Assembly: GCA_029378245.1 (NCBI GenBank)
Contig: JARKIF010000009.1
Coordinates: 1,674,001 to 1,738,000 of the forward strand
Length of the DNA: 64,000 nucleotides
Source of the DNA: Roridomyces roridus
Taxonomy: Eukaryota > Basidiomycota > Agaricomycetes > Agaricales > Mycenaceae
Direction: 5' to 3'
Shown here: positions 31,573-44,300 of the stretch, piece by piece
Position numbering within the stretch: the stretch's first letter is position 1
Layout of the letters: every line of letters starts with the position of its first letter
Translations under genes and position numbers: made by a program
Notes under the pieces: generated by a model
The model's input: only the letters and a program-made list of their open reading frames with translations
What the model was told of the DNA's origin: nothing
The model's database searches: none

Positions 31573-33457
31573 TTAGATGAATTCCTTCGGCCTTGTAGTT
31601 GGATTGCCTCCACAGAAGTCGTACACCAGCCCTCCAACCCGGAACGCCAATTCTGTCACCTTATTCAGTATGCATTCACCAAAAGAAAACGGGAAACGCC
31701 TACCATCTGCCTGTGCGCGACTACTGGCCTCGGCATACACCCGAACAACATCCTCCGTGCCGCTGGGTCTGACAAAGGACCTCCCTCCGTCGTAGCGCCG
31801 GACAAGTTCGTTGATCTTTTGCTGCAACCCGGGAGGGCTGATCAGTTGTCGCTCAGCATCTTCAGTCTTGAACTGGTTTCTGTCTGCGACGACAACCTTG
31901 ACGAGCCTATTGGGCAAATCGACGTAGAGCGAATCCCACTCGAGGCCACTGTATGCCTTGTGGGCAAGCACGACCTCGACAAGAAGCATGTCGGACAGTG
32001 CATCGCCGACTGTCTGATTGATCAGCTGGTTCAAGCTCCGCAGGTGCTCAAGAGCAGTCGACTGTGCCGGGGTAGAAGGTTGGTAGTCCCTGAGGGTTTC
32101 CTGGGTCGCCGGAGAGAACAGAACGGTACCGTGTCCGTTGGCTTCAAAGTAAACACCAATGTTGTAGTGCTCCGCGGCGTGGTGGAGATGTTTGACTCCG
32201 GTCGGTACACATCGGACTGGGAGGCGCTACGACGCCGTTTCAGCGGGGGCATAGAGAGACGGAGCACGCACGAACCTCACTCAGATACTTTGTGGATGCT
32301 CCATTGGCATACGCGGTCTGAACAACGCCCACTTTAACCTGAGATTGCAGTCCCGCCGTCTTGACCAGCTCGACGACAAAGGCAGCCACCAACGCTGCAA
32401 TTTTGTCGCCATCGAGCATGTGGAACTGACTGCGCTCGTCGAGGTAAAAGTACATTAAGCGGTCTGCGTCACCATCAAGACTGCAGCCACGTTGACCAGG
32501 CTGGAGGCGCCCGTCGAGCGACGGAGGCAACTTCTGGGAGGTCTTGACGTAATCAGCGCCGCAAGCATTGTTCAGAGCACCTGGTGTTGTAATGGACGTG
32601 TTCTCTAATATCAGAGGCATACTGTCGCCGAGATGCTCGACCAATCTGGCCGCAATCGGCGCACCAACGCCGTTGGCGCAATCAATGATCAAAGGTGAGG
32701 GAGTTTGACGCGTCGCCTGCAAAATGAGCACCAACCCTGAGACTGGCGGAAAACACGCACGACGAGCTTCTTGTATGCAGCACTGAGCTTGAGGAAATAG
32801 CCTTCCTCCGAGTCATCCCCGTAACTGTCTTTTGTACCCTTGGTGTTGATGGCACGGACGAGGTAGTGCAGTATCGGGGTCGTAGTAACGCCGGCATCGC
32901 GAGCTTCTGCACCGAGTGCTTTGAAGCCATCTTCGAGGGCAGCTACCAATGACGCGCCCGATGGTCGGGTATCACGCCCATACACGACACGCGCTGGCTT
33001 GGAGAGATCAATCTTGGCCGCCTGCACGAACTTGTCCAATTCGTTGATGAAATCGTCGGTGGTCTGTGCGTTGGAGAGTACGGTGGCATGTCCCTCCCAG
33101 GAGGTGTCGAGCATTTCTCCCCGAGGATCCACTAGTTTAACGCCATTGTCCTGTGCAAGCCGTTAGCCATGGAAACCAACGCCACCGACGCGACAAACCT
33201 GTTCAGGATTGTGGGATGCAGTGACCATGACTCCAATGGTTTTGCCATCGAGTTTCTTGCTTCTGAGAGCTGCAAGGACGCCGACTCTGAAGAGAACCGA
33301 GTCGAGTACGCTCGCGCTGCAACTATAAGAGGCAATCTAGATGCGGAAGATACGAGACATACACAGTGCGAAAGCCAGCGGTGCCATATTGGAAACGAAC
33401 GTGGGCAGGCTTGGGGTGGAGGTCGGCGAACTTGGCGACTGCAGGTGGAATAGGCAT
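31573..33457 (-). CDS. PCM1: Phosphoacetylglucosamine mutase
   Basis: Converts GlcNAc-6-phosphate to GlcNAc-1-phosphate for chitin, N-glycans and GPI anchors; cytosolic. The start at 33457 gives [20 protein letters not shown], then [10 protein letters not shown]. The next exon gives [20 protein letters not shown] and [12 protein letters not shown], whose Ser is the phosphorylated catalytic residue. Later are [20 protein letters not shown], the metal-binding [17 protein letters not shown] and the phosphate-binding [18 protein letters not shown]. It ends [13 protein letters not shown]. The first intron best uses GTATGT after FRTV. It diverges from SEC17 across 55 bp. Confidence 0.95.
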
Positions 33458-33512
33458 TTATCGTGGCAGGAAAGAGGGGGCTGTGATGTCACGCATCGAT
33501 TCCTCTTGACTT
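33458..33512. promoter_or_regulatory. 55-bp divergent promoter of PCM1 and SEC17
   Basis: The start codons of two essential genes are 55 bp apart. The gap contains TGATGTCACG near 33490, which resembles a CRE/ATF half-site (TGACGTCA with one change). Factor binding is only inferred. Confidence 0.35.
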
Positions 33513-34540
33513 ATGCCTTCCAAATCCCCAGCTCAGGCTCTTCTCGACAAGGCAGACAAGAAGGCTGCCTCTTCATCTGGCTGGTTCTCCTCGGCTTCCT
33601 CCAAGTTTGAGGAGGCCGGCGACCTCTACCAGCAGGCCGCCAACACTTTCAAGATCGAAAAGCTCTTCAAGGAAGCCGGCGACGCATTTGCTAGGGAGGC
33701 CGAGTGTCGTGAGAACGCCAAGGAGCCGAATGAGGCTGCAAACGCCTGGTGGAATGCTGCCAAGGCCTACAAACGCGGATTTCCACAACGTACGCGACTA
33801 TAAACTCACTTGCATTCCATATCTCAAATCCAGCCAGTCGCTGTGCAGGCCCTGACGCAGACCATCGTGCATCTCACACAAGCGGGTCGTTTCCGACAGG
33901 CGGCAGACCGAGAGAAGGAAATCGGTCAGATACATCTCCAGGAGAACAACGATCTTCGTGCGGCATGTGAGAGCTACGAGAGGGCCGGCGACTGGTATGC
34001 CCAAGAAGACGCCACCGCGTAATAAATTTCCTAGCTCCGACTCTTATACATGTCTGACTCGCTTGCCAGAACGGCCAATGCGTGCTACAAGGATGCTGCG
34101 GATCTCCATGCCGATCTGGAAGAATACCCCCAAGCCATTGCTCGTTACGAGCAGGTTGCCAACGATTCTCTATCCTCCAACTTGACCAAGTACAGCGTCA
34201 AAGAATACTGGCTGAGATCTGGGCTCTGCTCCTTGGCCATGAAGAATGTATAGTGCATCCTACTGTTCTTTCTTGCCAGTGCTCAAGGAAACAGGACACC
34301 GTCTCCGCCAATCGCAATCTGGCAAAGTACTCCAACCAAGACGCGTCGTTTGCAACCACGCGGGAAGCCAAATTCCTGCAGGCGCTGATCCAGGCCGTCG
34401 AGGCTGGAGACCAAGAGGCGTTCACCGCGGCTGTCGGGGAGTTTGATCAAGTGACGCGGCTGGACAACTGGAAGACCAGCATGCTGCTCAAGATTAAACG
34501 CTCCCTCCGAAGCGTCGAGGAGGACGTCGGCATCATGTAG
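33513..34540 (+). CDS. SEC17: Alpha-SNAP / Sec17
   Basis: Adaptor that binds SNARE complexes and recruits NSF/Sec18 for disassembly in vesicle fusion. The N-terminus SKSPAQALLDKADKKA is followed by SSKFEEAGDLYQQAANTFKI and TPR-like helices: AANAWWNAAKAYKR, LAVQALTQTIVHLTQAGRFR, AADREKEIGQIHLQ, ACESYERAGDWYAQEDATA, ANACYKDAADLHADLEEYPQ and YEQVANDSLSSNLTKYSVKE. The C-terminus NWKTSMLLKIKRSLRSVEED ends VGIM at 34540. The second intron must use the downstream CCAG so that GFPQ joins LAVQAL. Length, about 290 residues, is normal. NUS1 follows 73 bp downstream. Confidence 0.95.
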
Positions 34541-34613
34541 AATATATTTGTACCCAACTTGTATGCTTACCTAAACCTACTTAAATTTCTCTTTCGACGC
34601 GTCGCGTCTCTCT

Positions 34614-35724
34614 ATGGCCGTCTTGGAGTTCCTGCTCTTGCGCATCCTGCACTGGTTATACTGCTTCATAGCCCTCGTCAATGCGTACTGGAACCGGTTT
34701 CTTTGGAGCCCACCATTGCCTCTCGAAGCTCCACGTAGACGTATTCCACAACACCTAGCTCTCCTCCTGGTCCCAGTCTCCTCCTCGCCCGGACTCTGCG
34801 TCGAAACTGTATCCCGCACCGCAGCCTGGTGTCGCGTAGTAGGGATCGAAAAGCTCACTGTATTCGACAGTCACGGTGCGTAGCCTCTGCTGCTCTGCCA
34901 CGACACGCGTTGATTTCGGGTAACATAGGTGTGCTTGTGGATTGTGCGGACCAAATACAGCAGTCCGTCGCGGGAGCCTGCGGGTTGGATGAATACGACT
35001 CGAGCTCTGACATTGAATATCCCATCACACCCCCACCGTCCGACTACTCCGAATCCCGGCCGCGGTCGCCAGAAAATGATTCTCAGAAAGAAACCTCGGT
35101 CATCACCTTCCGTTTCCCTGAAATCAAGCCCAAGCCCAAGCCGAGTAGATTCGGCCTCAAAAGGCGCCAACAACGTGAGCCTCTTGCGTGTAATGCATAT
35201 CATATAGCTGACCTGGCAAAGGAACATTAGATGCACCTACCGCGCCTCTCACATTATGCATTGCTTCGCGGCAATGCTCAAAACCCGCGATTGCCGCTGC
35301 CGCTACACAGCTTGCCCGTCGACGGCAACTAGACCTTTCTATAGAGTCTCTCAATACACTTCTAGAAGGCTAGCCGCCCCACATGCCCAATCTGCCCGCC
35401 GCTGACTTGGCTTGACGCAGGTCCACATGCCCTCGCGCCTCCCGATTTCCTGATTGTCCACCATCTATGTCCGTCGAATGTGATGCCCCGTCCTCTGGAA
35501 CTCTATGGCTTTCCTCCATGGCAAATACGACTGACGGAAATATAGTGAGTGTGCTGATTCTGATCGCGAAGAGTGCTCATTTCGGCAGTAACAATTCCAA
35601 ACGACGCTCCCTACGGCAGTGGCTTACTCTGGGTAAAACACCGCCCGTACAGCCGTTGACAGAGATGGATTTTAGGTCCGCGTTAGATGAGTTTGGTGGG
35701 GCTGAGATGCGATTTGGCAAGTGA
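34614..35724 (+). CDS. NUS1: NUS1/NgBR-like subunit of dehydrodolichyl diphosphate synthase
   Basis: Non-catalytic partner of the cis-prenyltransferase that makes dolichol for protein glycosylation; ER membrane. The start gives MAVLEFLLLRILHWLYCFIA, hydrophobic segments typical of Nus1. Then RRRIPQHLALLLVPVSS and TAAWCRVVGIEKLTVFDSHG. A long acidic insert (EYDSSSDIEYPITPPPSDYS) follows. The next exon has APLTLCIASRQCSKPAIAAA, and later PPDFLIVHHLC, LELYGFPPWQIRLTEI and a last exon ending FGGAEMRFGK. That end keeps the C-terminal RxG motif required for activity in this family. About four introns were traced. Confidence 0.88.
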
Positions 35725-35825
35725 ACAGATCGGCACGAATGTCTTTCCGTGATGTAATACCACTGCGGCTATGCGCGCTTCCAATACATATAGCATCCCA
35801 GGAACACGTTCGATCTCTCCCAATA

Positions 35826-37719
35826 ATGTACTACTCACAGATCCCCGACTCCACCAATGGCCCCAACCAAGCCCCGTTCACGCGTGTCAAGAAACGTATT
35901 ATCGTCTGCTGCGATGGGTAGGTCCTCTGAGTGCCGCCTGAGATGTTACTGATCCGCGGCTAGAACCTGGGAAGACGGCAAGTCTGCCAAGGTCCTAGAA
36001 GTCGTTGATAACCTTTCGTTCTAGGTGTTTCGCAGGAGAACCGACAGAGTTATACCAATATCCTCGTATGTCGACCCCCCTAAGTGCCCAGTCATCCTCA
36101 CACCAAGTTTGAAAGCGCCTTGCGAGGACGATCAATCACGAAGACGCGCGATTCCAGCCACCCATTCCGCAGATTGTATTCTACCAGTCAGGAATCGGTT
36201 CTGAGAAGACTCTGTACTCGCAATATGTTGTCGGTATAACGGGAGATAGTCTAGGCGACAAGGTCGAAGAGGCTTATGGTGCGTAAATTCCCCGACTTGC
36301 GTTCGTCGTTCATCAATTCCCCTGCAGCTTTCATTGCACAGTAGGTCAATTCATATAAATGGTATGCCATTCTCATGGCCTACAGTAACTATCAACCTGG
36401 CGATGAAATTTTCCTCTTTGGTTTCTCTCGGGGGGCATACACTGCCAGGATGGTGGCGATGTTCATCGTATGTGGTCTATCCATCTGTATGTCGCACACT
36501 TACTCATTACCGCGAAGGGGGAAATCGGTGTTTTGGACCGCACCGACATGGACCATTTTGCAACCATTTTCCTGGCTTACCAGAAACTCGGGAAAAGCAA
36601 GGATGCAGCTGGTCAGTGGTCCCGAGTTGTGCAACATTTTGGCTGAATCTGCGCAGAGACTCAACAACTCAAGGCTGAGATGGCGCCGTGGACCTCTAGC
36701 AACTCGCCAGGCAAGAGACGCGCAGACTCTGACCAGGATACATTCTCCATCAAGTAAGTACCATTCAAACTCTTAGAGTTATCATCTGATTTGAAGCAGG
36801 TTCGTTGGCGTCTTCGAAACAGTCGGCAGCGTCGGTTTACCCTGAGGAACTCACCGACAAGGCCCCCAATACCAAACACATTTTTGGCTTCAATGATAGG
36901 TCTCTAGGGTTCGTATCTCAGCATCCTTATTACCACCAATCCAACTCTACTCTCCAGAGAGCACATCCAATACGCCTATCACGCTCTTGCACTAGACGAG
37001 AACAGAGTGGATTTTACTCCATGCAAGTTTGAACAAACCCCGCATGGGCTCCAGAAAGGTCAAGTGCTCAGTCAATGCTGGTTCAGTGGTTCGCACGCAG
37101 ATGTTGGTGGTGGATGGAAAGAGCACGACCTCGCTGATATCAGCCTGTCCGTTTGATCCTCTGTAACTCCATGGTGTACTGACATGTCCACAGATTCTGG
37201 ATGGCGGCCAATGTAGGGGACCATCTTTCCCTCGACTACGCATACCTGGGTTCTCTCCCGAACCCCTCCGCGGCATGGGGAGCACTCCCGCCCCACAAGT
37301 TCGTCTTCCGCTTTCAAGTTTATGGTTTGTACTTATACTTTCTCTCCAGTCCAGACAAGGGGCTATACACACTAGCCAAACTGCAGCCCCGCGCGCCGCC
37401 GACCGAAAAGAACAATGTTACGCACGAGACCATCCATCTCTCCGTCACTCAACGGAAGTCAGCCACCCCCGTGCTGAAGGAGGACTTGCAAGTACACAGT
37501 AGCTCGATCATCGCTCCTCTTTTGGCTCTCGAGGATGGTCTGCGCTCTCATTGGCACAGCCTGGGCCCTGGGGCTCAAGATCACAGTGCTCCGTCGGCCA
37601 AGCATGCTGCGGCCAAGGAAGAGTTGCAGACAGATTCAGTCGGGAAACATGCACGGGAGAAACACTGGCTTAGCCACATCGTCAAGGACATCAAGCATGC
37701 AGTCGAGAAGCTGCCGTAG
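35826..37719 (+). CDS. DUF2235 alpha/beta-hydrolase-like protein
   Basis: Predicted hydrolase of the DUF2235 family, abundant in mushrooms; the family also includes bacterial phospholipase effectors, but the fungal role is unknown. The start at 35826 gives MYYSQIPDSTNGPNQ, then KKRIIVCCDGTWEDG split by an intron. Exons continue ENRQSYTNILRLARTINHED, IPQIVFYQSGIGSEKTLYSQ, the nucleophile elbow EIFLFGFSRGAYTARM (GFSRG), VGVFETVGSVGLPEEL, and CWFSGSHADVGGGWKEHDLA, which carries the conserved HADVGGG. The C-terminal region after WGALPPH is less conserved and ends HAVEKLP. About nine introns. It converges on the Mg transporter with 31 bp between the ends. Confidence 0.88.
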
Positions 37720-37750
37720 ATTAATTACTGACATGTATGTATATACCAAA

Positions 37751-39998
37751 TCAAAGGCCCGAGGAACTTCGTTTCGCTCGTTTCCACCAATGCATAACTA
37801 GATAGATATATGAAGCAAGAATTACCAAGGATAATGATACCACGACGCCAAACGCATTCTACAAGTTGTGAGTATAACGAGAAGAATCACTCAAAAAGAC
37901 CCACATATTTGTTTCCAAATATGTAATTCCCAAGTATATGCACGTTCATTGAGCAAACGCCTTTGTGTGTGAGCCAAGTGGACAATGGACACGCTCTTGA
38001 ACTCACCGATCAAGGTCTGGATACACAGGACAGCAATACTGACGGATGAGAGAATGATAACTGCCTTATCGCTCCCACTCTTCGTGATGGCAATAGTTGT
38101 TCGGACCTGCGAGATGTAGAGGGGATGAGATTGGCTGAGCATCCGTTCGTAGTGACCGAGCGAGTTTTCAAGAGTCAGGATATGATCTGTTGGATGCATT
38201 TATGAGCGCCGGTTTGTACTTAAATCAATTCAACAAACCCTGAACGTCTCCCAGGTAAATAGCAACCTCGGCGTCATCTCCGCCATTGGTGGTAGATCCA
38301 GAGGTCAACAAGCGTTTCCTCAACTGCGCCACAACCTCGCTTTTCGCTGCCAGCAAGCGAGATAAAGATGTGACGAGTCGTCGCGCTCTCGCCATACGAC
38401 GCAAAGTTGAAGCGGTTGAAGTAGGACGGGGGCTGGTTGAAGAGGCTGATGACCAGCTCTTCAGGATATCAAATTTCCACCGCGTAGCGAGTTTACGCCA
38501 CGGAGGGGTTGGGTATACGAACGACTTCTCCAGTCTTGCGACATTCTTCTCGCTCAGCTCCACTCCCCAGTCGGTCTTTTCAATGTCCTGGGATTCATTT
38601 TGTATCTCCTTCTTCTTCGGAGGTGGATCAGAAGAAGACGTGGTGCTGGAGAACACAATGTCTTCGATGGCCATCACTTCCCGTTCCAGGCCTAGAGAGC
38701 CATCAGCCTTTGCCCTGGATCCATACCCGGCGAAGCAAACCTTGAAGAAAAGGGAAAAAGGAATCCACTATAGAATCGAGTATTCCATGAGCGATCCAAT
38801 CTGAAAGCGCAGCTCAGTGACAGGATCATTGAAGCCAGCTTTAGAACGCACCAGCAGTCATATTAATGACCTTCTCCAATAGAACAATCCGGTTCCTGAC
38901 CCGCTCGACATGGTCTGGATAAGACTCAGTTTGGCGCACCCCCACCACAAGACCAACGCGCACCCGAAATGTCGGTGAAATGGAAGGAACAGATGCCTTC
39001 CTTGAAGACCACGAGGTAGACATTAACCTCGCCGACCAGTCCCTCGTCACGCTCATCGCCATCCTGGTCCCAATATTTCTCGCGGTTCTCCCAGCTCTGT
39101 ATGGCTCGGAAGGAAATGAAAGTGGTAGCCGAGTTTGGGAAAGTGCTCCAACTTTTCTCGACGTTCCTGCATCAAGATGTCCTCCAGGGTCAGCGGATGC
39201 AGATGCAAGAGCTAAAGATACATCAGAGGAAGATTTGGAGGCAAAGAAGTGACATGCCTTGCCAATGGCACGCATATCTTCCCAAGTGGGAGAGGATACG
39301 TCCAAAAACCAAGCTTTATGCACAGGGAGGCTGTCGAGCAGCAGACACCGCCTGGCCTTCCCTGTTCTTCCCTTTGAGGGCACCGAGGTCTGTGAACGAA
39401 GCAGGTCGGCTCGGGGTTTTGACGATATCCGGAAGCATGAAATGCAGATGCTTCGCCTTTGGAGGGTCTTGGCTCTGGCCGCGGAGCACGTTCTCGGCCG
39501 TGTTGACGCCTAGCGCGGGTCGCTTTCTTTAACGCAGGTCTCTAGATGCTGCAGAATGACTGGCAAAGAGTCCGTCTCCGTAACGCGTTCCGCATTAGAG
39601 TCTGTAGCGAGGGATGGTGGTATGTACAGCGCAAACTGGCGCTGGGTTTGCCTGGACTCTTCACGGGCCTGAATGCGGCTAATGCGACTGGAAAAGGCAC
39701 GCTCGTATCTGTTGCGACGTCTGCGAACAGGGACCGAGCCCGAGGAACTCGAGGACGAAGAAGACGAGCTGGAAGATTCATTCCCTGCCCATCTGCTGAT
39801 AGCCAACTCTACGACGGCGGCGATAGCGCCAAGACGGCCGAAATAAGAGGCAGACGAAGAAGTGGAGGTGGTCGAATGTTGGCTGGGACTTGGCGAACGA
39901 GGCGGCGCATGCGGCGATGGAGGCACGCCTCCTCTATAGATGTCGCCATCGAGGTCCTCGACGTAGGAGCTGCTCGCCCCGATATCGGGAGGAGACAT
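37751..39998 (-). CDS. CorA-type magnesium transporter, MNR2/ALR-like
   Basis: Divalent-cation channel of the CorA family. The N-terminus is long, Ser/Pro-rich and basic (from MSPPDIGASSSYVEDLDGDI). The conserved core includes AWFLDVSSPTWEDMRAIGK, LLHLHPLTLEDILMQERREK, DHVERVRNRIVLLEKVINMT, AIYLGDVQDHILTLENSLGH and YERMLSQSHPLYISQVRTTI. The two C-terminal membrane segments are AVIILSSVSIAVLCIQTLIG and FGVVVSLSLVILASYIYLVM. The loop before the second reads VCSMNVHILGNY, where the family signature is normally GMN. It ends KRSSSGL. The start lies only 30 bp beyond the stop of RRP36, transcribed in the same direction. Confidence 0.9.
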
Positions 39999-40028
39999 GA
40001 CGTCGCTGCAGACATGAATTGTTTACAT

Positions 40029-41333
40029 CTATGTACTTCGAGGTCGTTTCTGCGGTCGCCCACTGTCCCCGTCCGACGAACTGCGTTTCAAGCCACTGCC
40101 CTTCGCAAACGGCCTCGACTTTTTCTCCTTTTGCCCAATTTTCTTTTGCTTCTTCTCGATCGCCTTTTTGACGGCGCGAGTCCCGCCCTCTTGCGCAAGT
40201 GCATCGTACCTGGCTCGCACAAGAAATTCCTTCTTGGCAGCTGTAATGGTTTAGAGAGTTTCAGTGTAAAAAACAAAAGGACTCACCAGGCTTCATATAC
40301 CAGCTGCCCTTGCCCTCTTTTCGTTTCCCCTTCTCTTCCTCATTCAACTTTGCCATGGCTTCCTGATCCACCTTGGCTCTCCGGTCACTGTTGACCATGC
40401 TTTCAGCGCGCTTGACGGCCGCCTCAAGCCGGGCCACTTCAGCTTCTCGCTCATATCGAAGGTCTCGAGGAGACGCGAGTAGCCGTTTCCGTGCCGTTTT
40501 GAGATTTTCACGCAATGTTTTGAGCTCCGTCTTGTGCGCGTCCTCGAGGAATCCATACTGTTGTCGGAATTTCTCCGCTGAAAACTCGCCTGCGAGAGGG
40601 AGGAATCGCGGGTCGCGAGCTTGCTGTTGAGGGTTCAGACGATGAATGAGCAGGAATGAAGCAAGCACAATAGTTTTCACTTCCACCACCGTCCTTTTCC
40701 GGGTTACAGGTCGTTTCGAGGTGACTTCGGTCGGTCTAAAGCACAGTCAGTTCTTTCGAAGTGTGCATAATGAATAGACCGAACGCGTGTTTGTTGGCTC
40801 GTTTTGCGATATCGCGGCGAGGCTCTATACTCCATTCCGGTTTGACCTTTTCCATTTCCTTGCCTTTTGATGATACGGGCGCTGGTCGTTCTCCTTCTGA
40901 ATCGTCCTCTTCATCTTCGTCCTCGTCCTCCGAGTCAATGGCACTAGGCATGCGTCAGGGCGCTCTGTGCGCGACGGAGTGCGCCAAGTGGAAGACTCGA
41001 CAAGTCTGAAAGGAGTTGGCCCAGAGTTAGATTCAATTCCAGTATACGCGCCTTCTTGCAGGGATTTCTAATTGCGAGGTTGGTCCATAATTTCGGTGCA
41101 TGAACGGAATAAATCACCAGTTCTGAAGGGCCTGCTTCCGCGTCGCTGGGATAATCCAGGTCATCGTCCGCCTCCCACTGTGATATCCTTGGAGCATCGG
41201 CATCTTCATCCTCATCTTGAGCAACAGACAAGTCTTCCGATCCACTTGCTTCGGATTCTCGTTCGTCGTAGGCCTCAGGGCTCGGCGGGGACACCATTTG
41301 CGATTTTGATTTCGACGTTCCAAGACGAGCCAT
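40029..41333 (-). CDS. RRP36: RRP36-like rRNA processing protein
   Basis: Nucleolar factor for early cleavage of pre-rRNA. The start at 41333 gives MARLGTSKSKSQMVSPPSPE, an acidic region, then LSSLPLGALRRAQSALTHA. A second acidic stretch EDEDEDEEDDSEGE is followed by NKHA and PTEVTSKRPVTRKRTVVEV, RDPRFLPLAGEFSAEKFRQQ and YGFLEDAHKTELKTLRENLK, the family signature. A coiled coil (ARLEAAVKRAESMVNSDRRA) and KGSWYMKP follow. The Lys/Arg-rich C-terminus ends PQKRPRST. About five introns. Its start codon is only 19 bp from the stop of the upstream same-strand membrane protein gene, so its promoter must lie within that gene. Confidence 0.93.
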
Positions 41334-41352
41334 GGATACACAGCCACAAACA

Positions 41353-44300
41353 TCATTGCTCTATTACGACATATCGTCCTCCTTCCAATCGAACATCCAG
41401 AGCTAGTCCATTCGAAGCCGTACCCGTTCTCCACAGAGGCGTGAGACCCAACCACGCCCGAACCTTGGAAAAAAATCGTCGATGCCGCCTTCCCGTCCTG
41501 TATTGATCCTCCAACAAGGCCTCCCACCGATATTCCGCTCTCGGTCGTATTGACGAGGCATCCGCATCCGTCCCAACCCCCGTGTCTGTGAAATAGGATA
41601 ATTGGGCCCGCGATTGGGCTCGTGGGTCCATATCTATTTCCTCCATGTCCATTTCCGTCCCATTGCCTCCAATGTGGAACATCACGGCACGGCTGGAACC
41701 ACGGAAGACAATGTCGTTCAAGCGCACGTACAGCTTGTTCAGGAAACCCGACTCCATGCACTGCGACTTGGAAAGCAGTCCTCGTTGCGTTAAAAACGAC
41801 TCCAATACCGCCCGTGGTAACGGTTTGTAGGCTATTGATGTTGGGTAATGAGGGTCAAAGTCGGACGCATGGAGCTTGAGGCCAGATATAGTGTCATGAT
41901 TCCTTCTCCATAAATCGTCCTGAGGAATGCTGGTCAGCGGCAAATTCTTGGAAAAGAACGACACTAACCCAGAACAGGTACCACCATGTCGTGGCGCGGC
42001 TCCGCGAGACAGCTTCCAAGCGTTCATACGAGGTCTGGAATACGGCCTCATTTCCAATCATCAGCTGCCTCACCCTGAGGTCCCGCTCGTGTTGAATAGA
42101 GCTCTCCGCCAGCCCCGTCGGGTCTCGTGGGCGATCGTAGACATGCGTCAAGAAACGATATGTCAGGACATGGAGTTTCCATCGACACTCCTTCCGGCGA
42201 TGATGTCGATAATCGGCCAGCGTCTTTTCAATGCACGCGAGCCTCTTGGGAATCAAGTCTCGATTGAGAGCAAGAAAACGAGCGAGGTCCGGGGTGAGGT
42301 CATAGTCGTCGTTGATCCCGATGATTTCTCCGCCTACCTTGACGTTCTTGGCATAGTGAAGCTCGACGCCAAAGCCGCTGCCTAGCTGCAGTTCCTCCCA
42401 CGTCAGGTGCCCGCGGCGCTTGATGCGCAGGACACAGGAATGGTAGGAGACAGAATCGTCTGCTCGGTATCGTCTACAGCAACACCACATGGAGTGGGAG
42501 CCAATGGGCTGAACAAAAGTTGAGCGGGTTGCAAGAAACAGAGGAATGAATGCCCACTGTGACATGTAAATAGGGCCAAACAACTATCTGACCCTCCAAG
42601 GCTCTGAGGGCCATCCGAATCTCGCGTTTCCGCTGGATCTCTGGCTTCGAATTCTGGCCAATATAAGCCTCCAAATCCGCTGCGTCCTGGAGCACAGCCA
42701 TCGGCCCATCGTCGTAGCGAATGACCTGAAGAAATTGAACAAGAGCATGTGCATGATGAGAGAACAGCATACAAGGGTCGGGGGAAAGGGAATCCACCAG
42801 GCATTCCCAAATGGGCTGGTCACTCCCTTGGGTAGCTCGGGTCCCTTCCAGTAACAGTCCGGGCCAACGAAATGCTGTTGTATCTCTCCCTCGAGGTACT
42901 TGAACCACTCAAAATCAGGGCCCGTCACCAGGGCCACAGCTTTCTGGTAGTTCAAGGATCCTATCTCGCGAAGAATCTATTCAAGGTGAGTGTCACGTTA
43001 TGCCGCCAGGCTCTCTCATTTACCTTGATGTTTTCTATGTGCCGTTCGGCAGGAGTCCCCTTGAAACCCAGAAGATACGGCGGATACTCAGAATCTCTCG
43101 CCTGAGAAAACTCCATAGGTTGTTTCTCTGGAATTCGGCATTCTGGGCTTGTGAGAAACAGGGCCGAAATTGATTCTTGCCATATTCGACGCTTGGTGTG
43201 TACCGAGTCGGAGGATATGTCTAAGCGCGGTGAAAAAATATCGATGCCTAGAGGTCGAGTCAGCCATGTTCAAAGAAACCACAGGCAGCCTCAACTGAAA
43301 TCAATGCGTCGGGTGAGGCCTAGTGGTGTCTGTCAAAATTGTGCAACACAGAGCAGTTGAACATACGTTTGATAGCTTGTTGCATTAGTGACTTGTTGAT
43401 TATAGTAAAGTCTACAAAGCTGAGATGAGCGTATGAGGAAGACCGGAGGAACTGAGGAATTACAAAATGTAAATCCATAAGTTATCACATAAACACTGAA
43501 AATTAGTGAGCTGGAGATATCTCTGAAGGGCAGGCAACAGACGCGTAAAGGACATATGTGTTGAGTATGTCCTGTCCGGGAACATTCAGGGCAACAGCCA
43601 ATGACAGGGCCGCCGTCGTGACATAGTTTAATCTCGAAATCCACTCGCTAGCATTGCTCATCGGGTCGAGGAAGGGTCCGAGCATGCACTGGGCAGCGAA
43701 AAATCCGAGGGTCAACAGTAAAAGTAGAACTTGTCGGGTGATTGGAACAGCCGTTCGGGAGAGGGAGCGGAAGAAGCAATTGTCGGAGTCGATGACGGCG
43801 ACAACCAGAAGAGCGCTCAATTTGGCGAGAAGGTAGACCAATTCATAAGTGCCCCAATTTCTGCGAAATCCTGCAGAAAATGAGTTGCAAAAGAGGATCA
43901 ATGGTGACTACGAACCGCTGTACAGGAACGAGAATGGGTTGCGGTCCCGCGACAGCATCCTATAATACTCGTTATCCATCTCCTTGCTACTCCGAAGACG
44001 CCCAAGTTCAGAGTAACGGTCAACCTCTGGAACTGATTGTTTGATGATTCGATGCAGTGCCACCGGAAACCAAACGGTCAGCTGTGAGACTGTTCAGTAC
44101 AATTGTGCTGGTTTGATGAACTTTGACTGACGCTTCCAATGACAATCAAGGCCAGTATTACGAGGGCCGGTGCCCAGTTGACCTCGTCTCGTTTCATCGT
44201 CGTTGTCCAACAAAAGTCCAAAGGGTCCCTGTACTCGCTGGATGGTCCCAGCGGAGGGACTTGTGGCGGGAAGGTGGTCGCGTTGGTATACGGATTAGGG

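Noticed and set aside
41353..43294. Treating the hydrophilic half of the large membrane protein as a separate gene starting MADSTSRHRYFF
   Set aside because: Exons on both sides join in frame through GT-AG introns (TRRIDFS to DIFSPRLDISS), and that ATG lies in the inferred intron.
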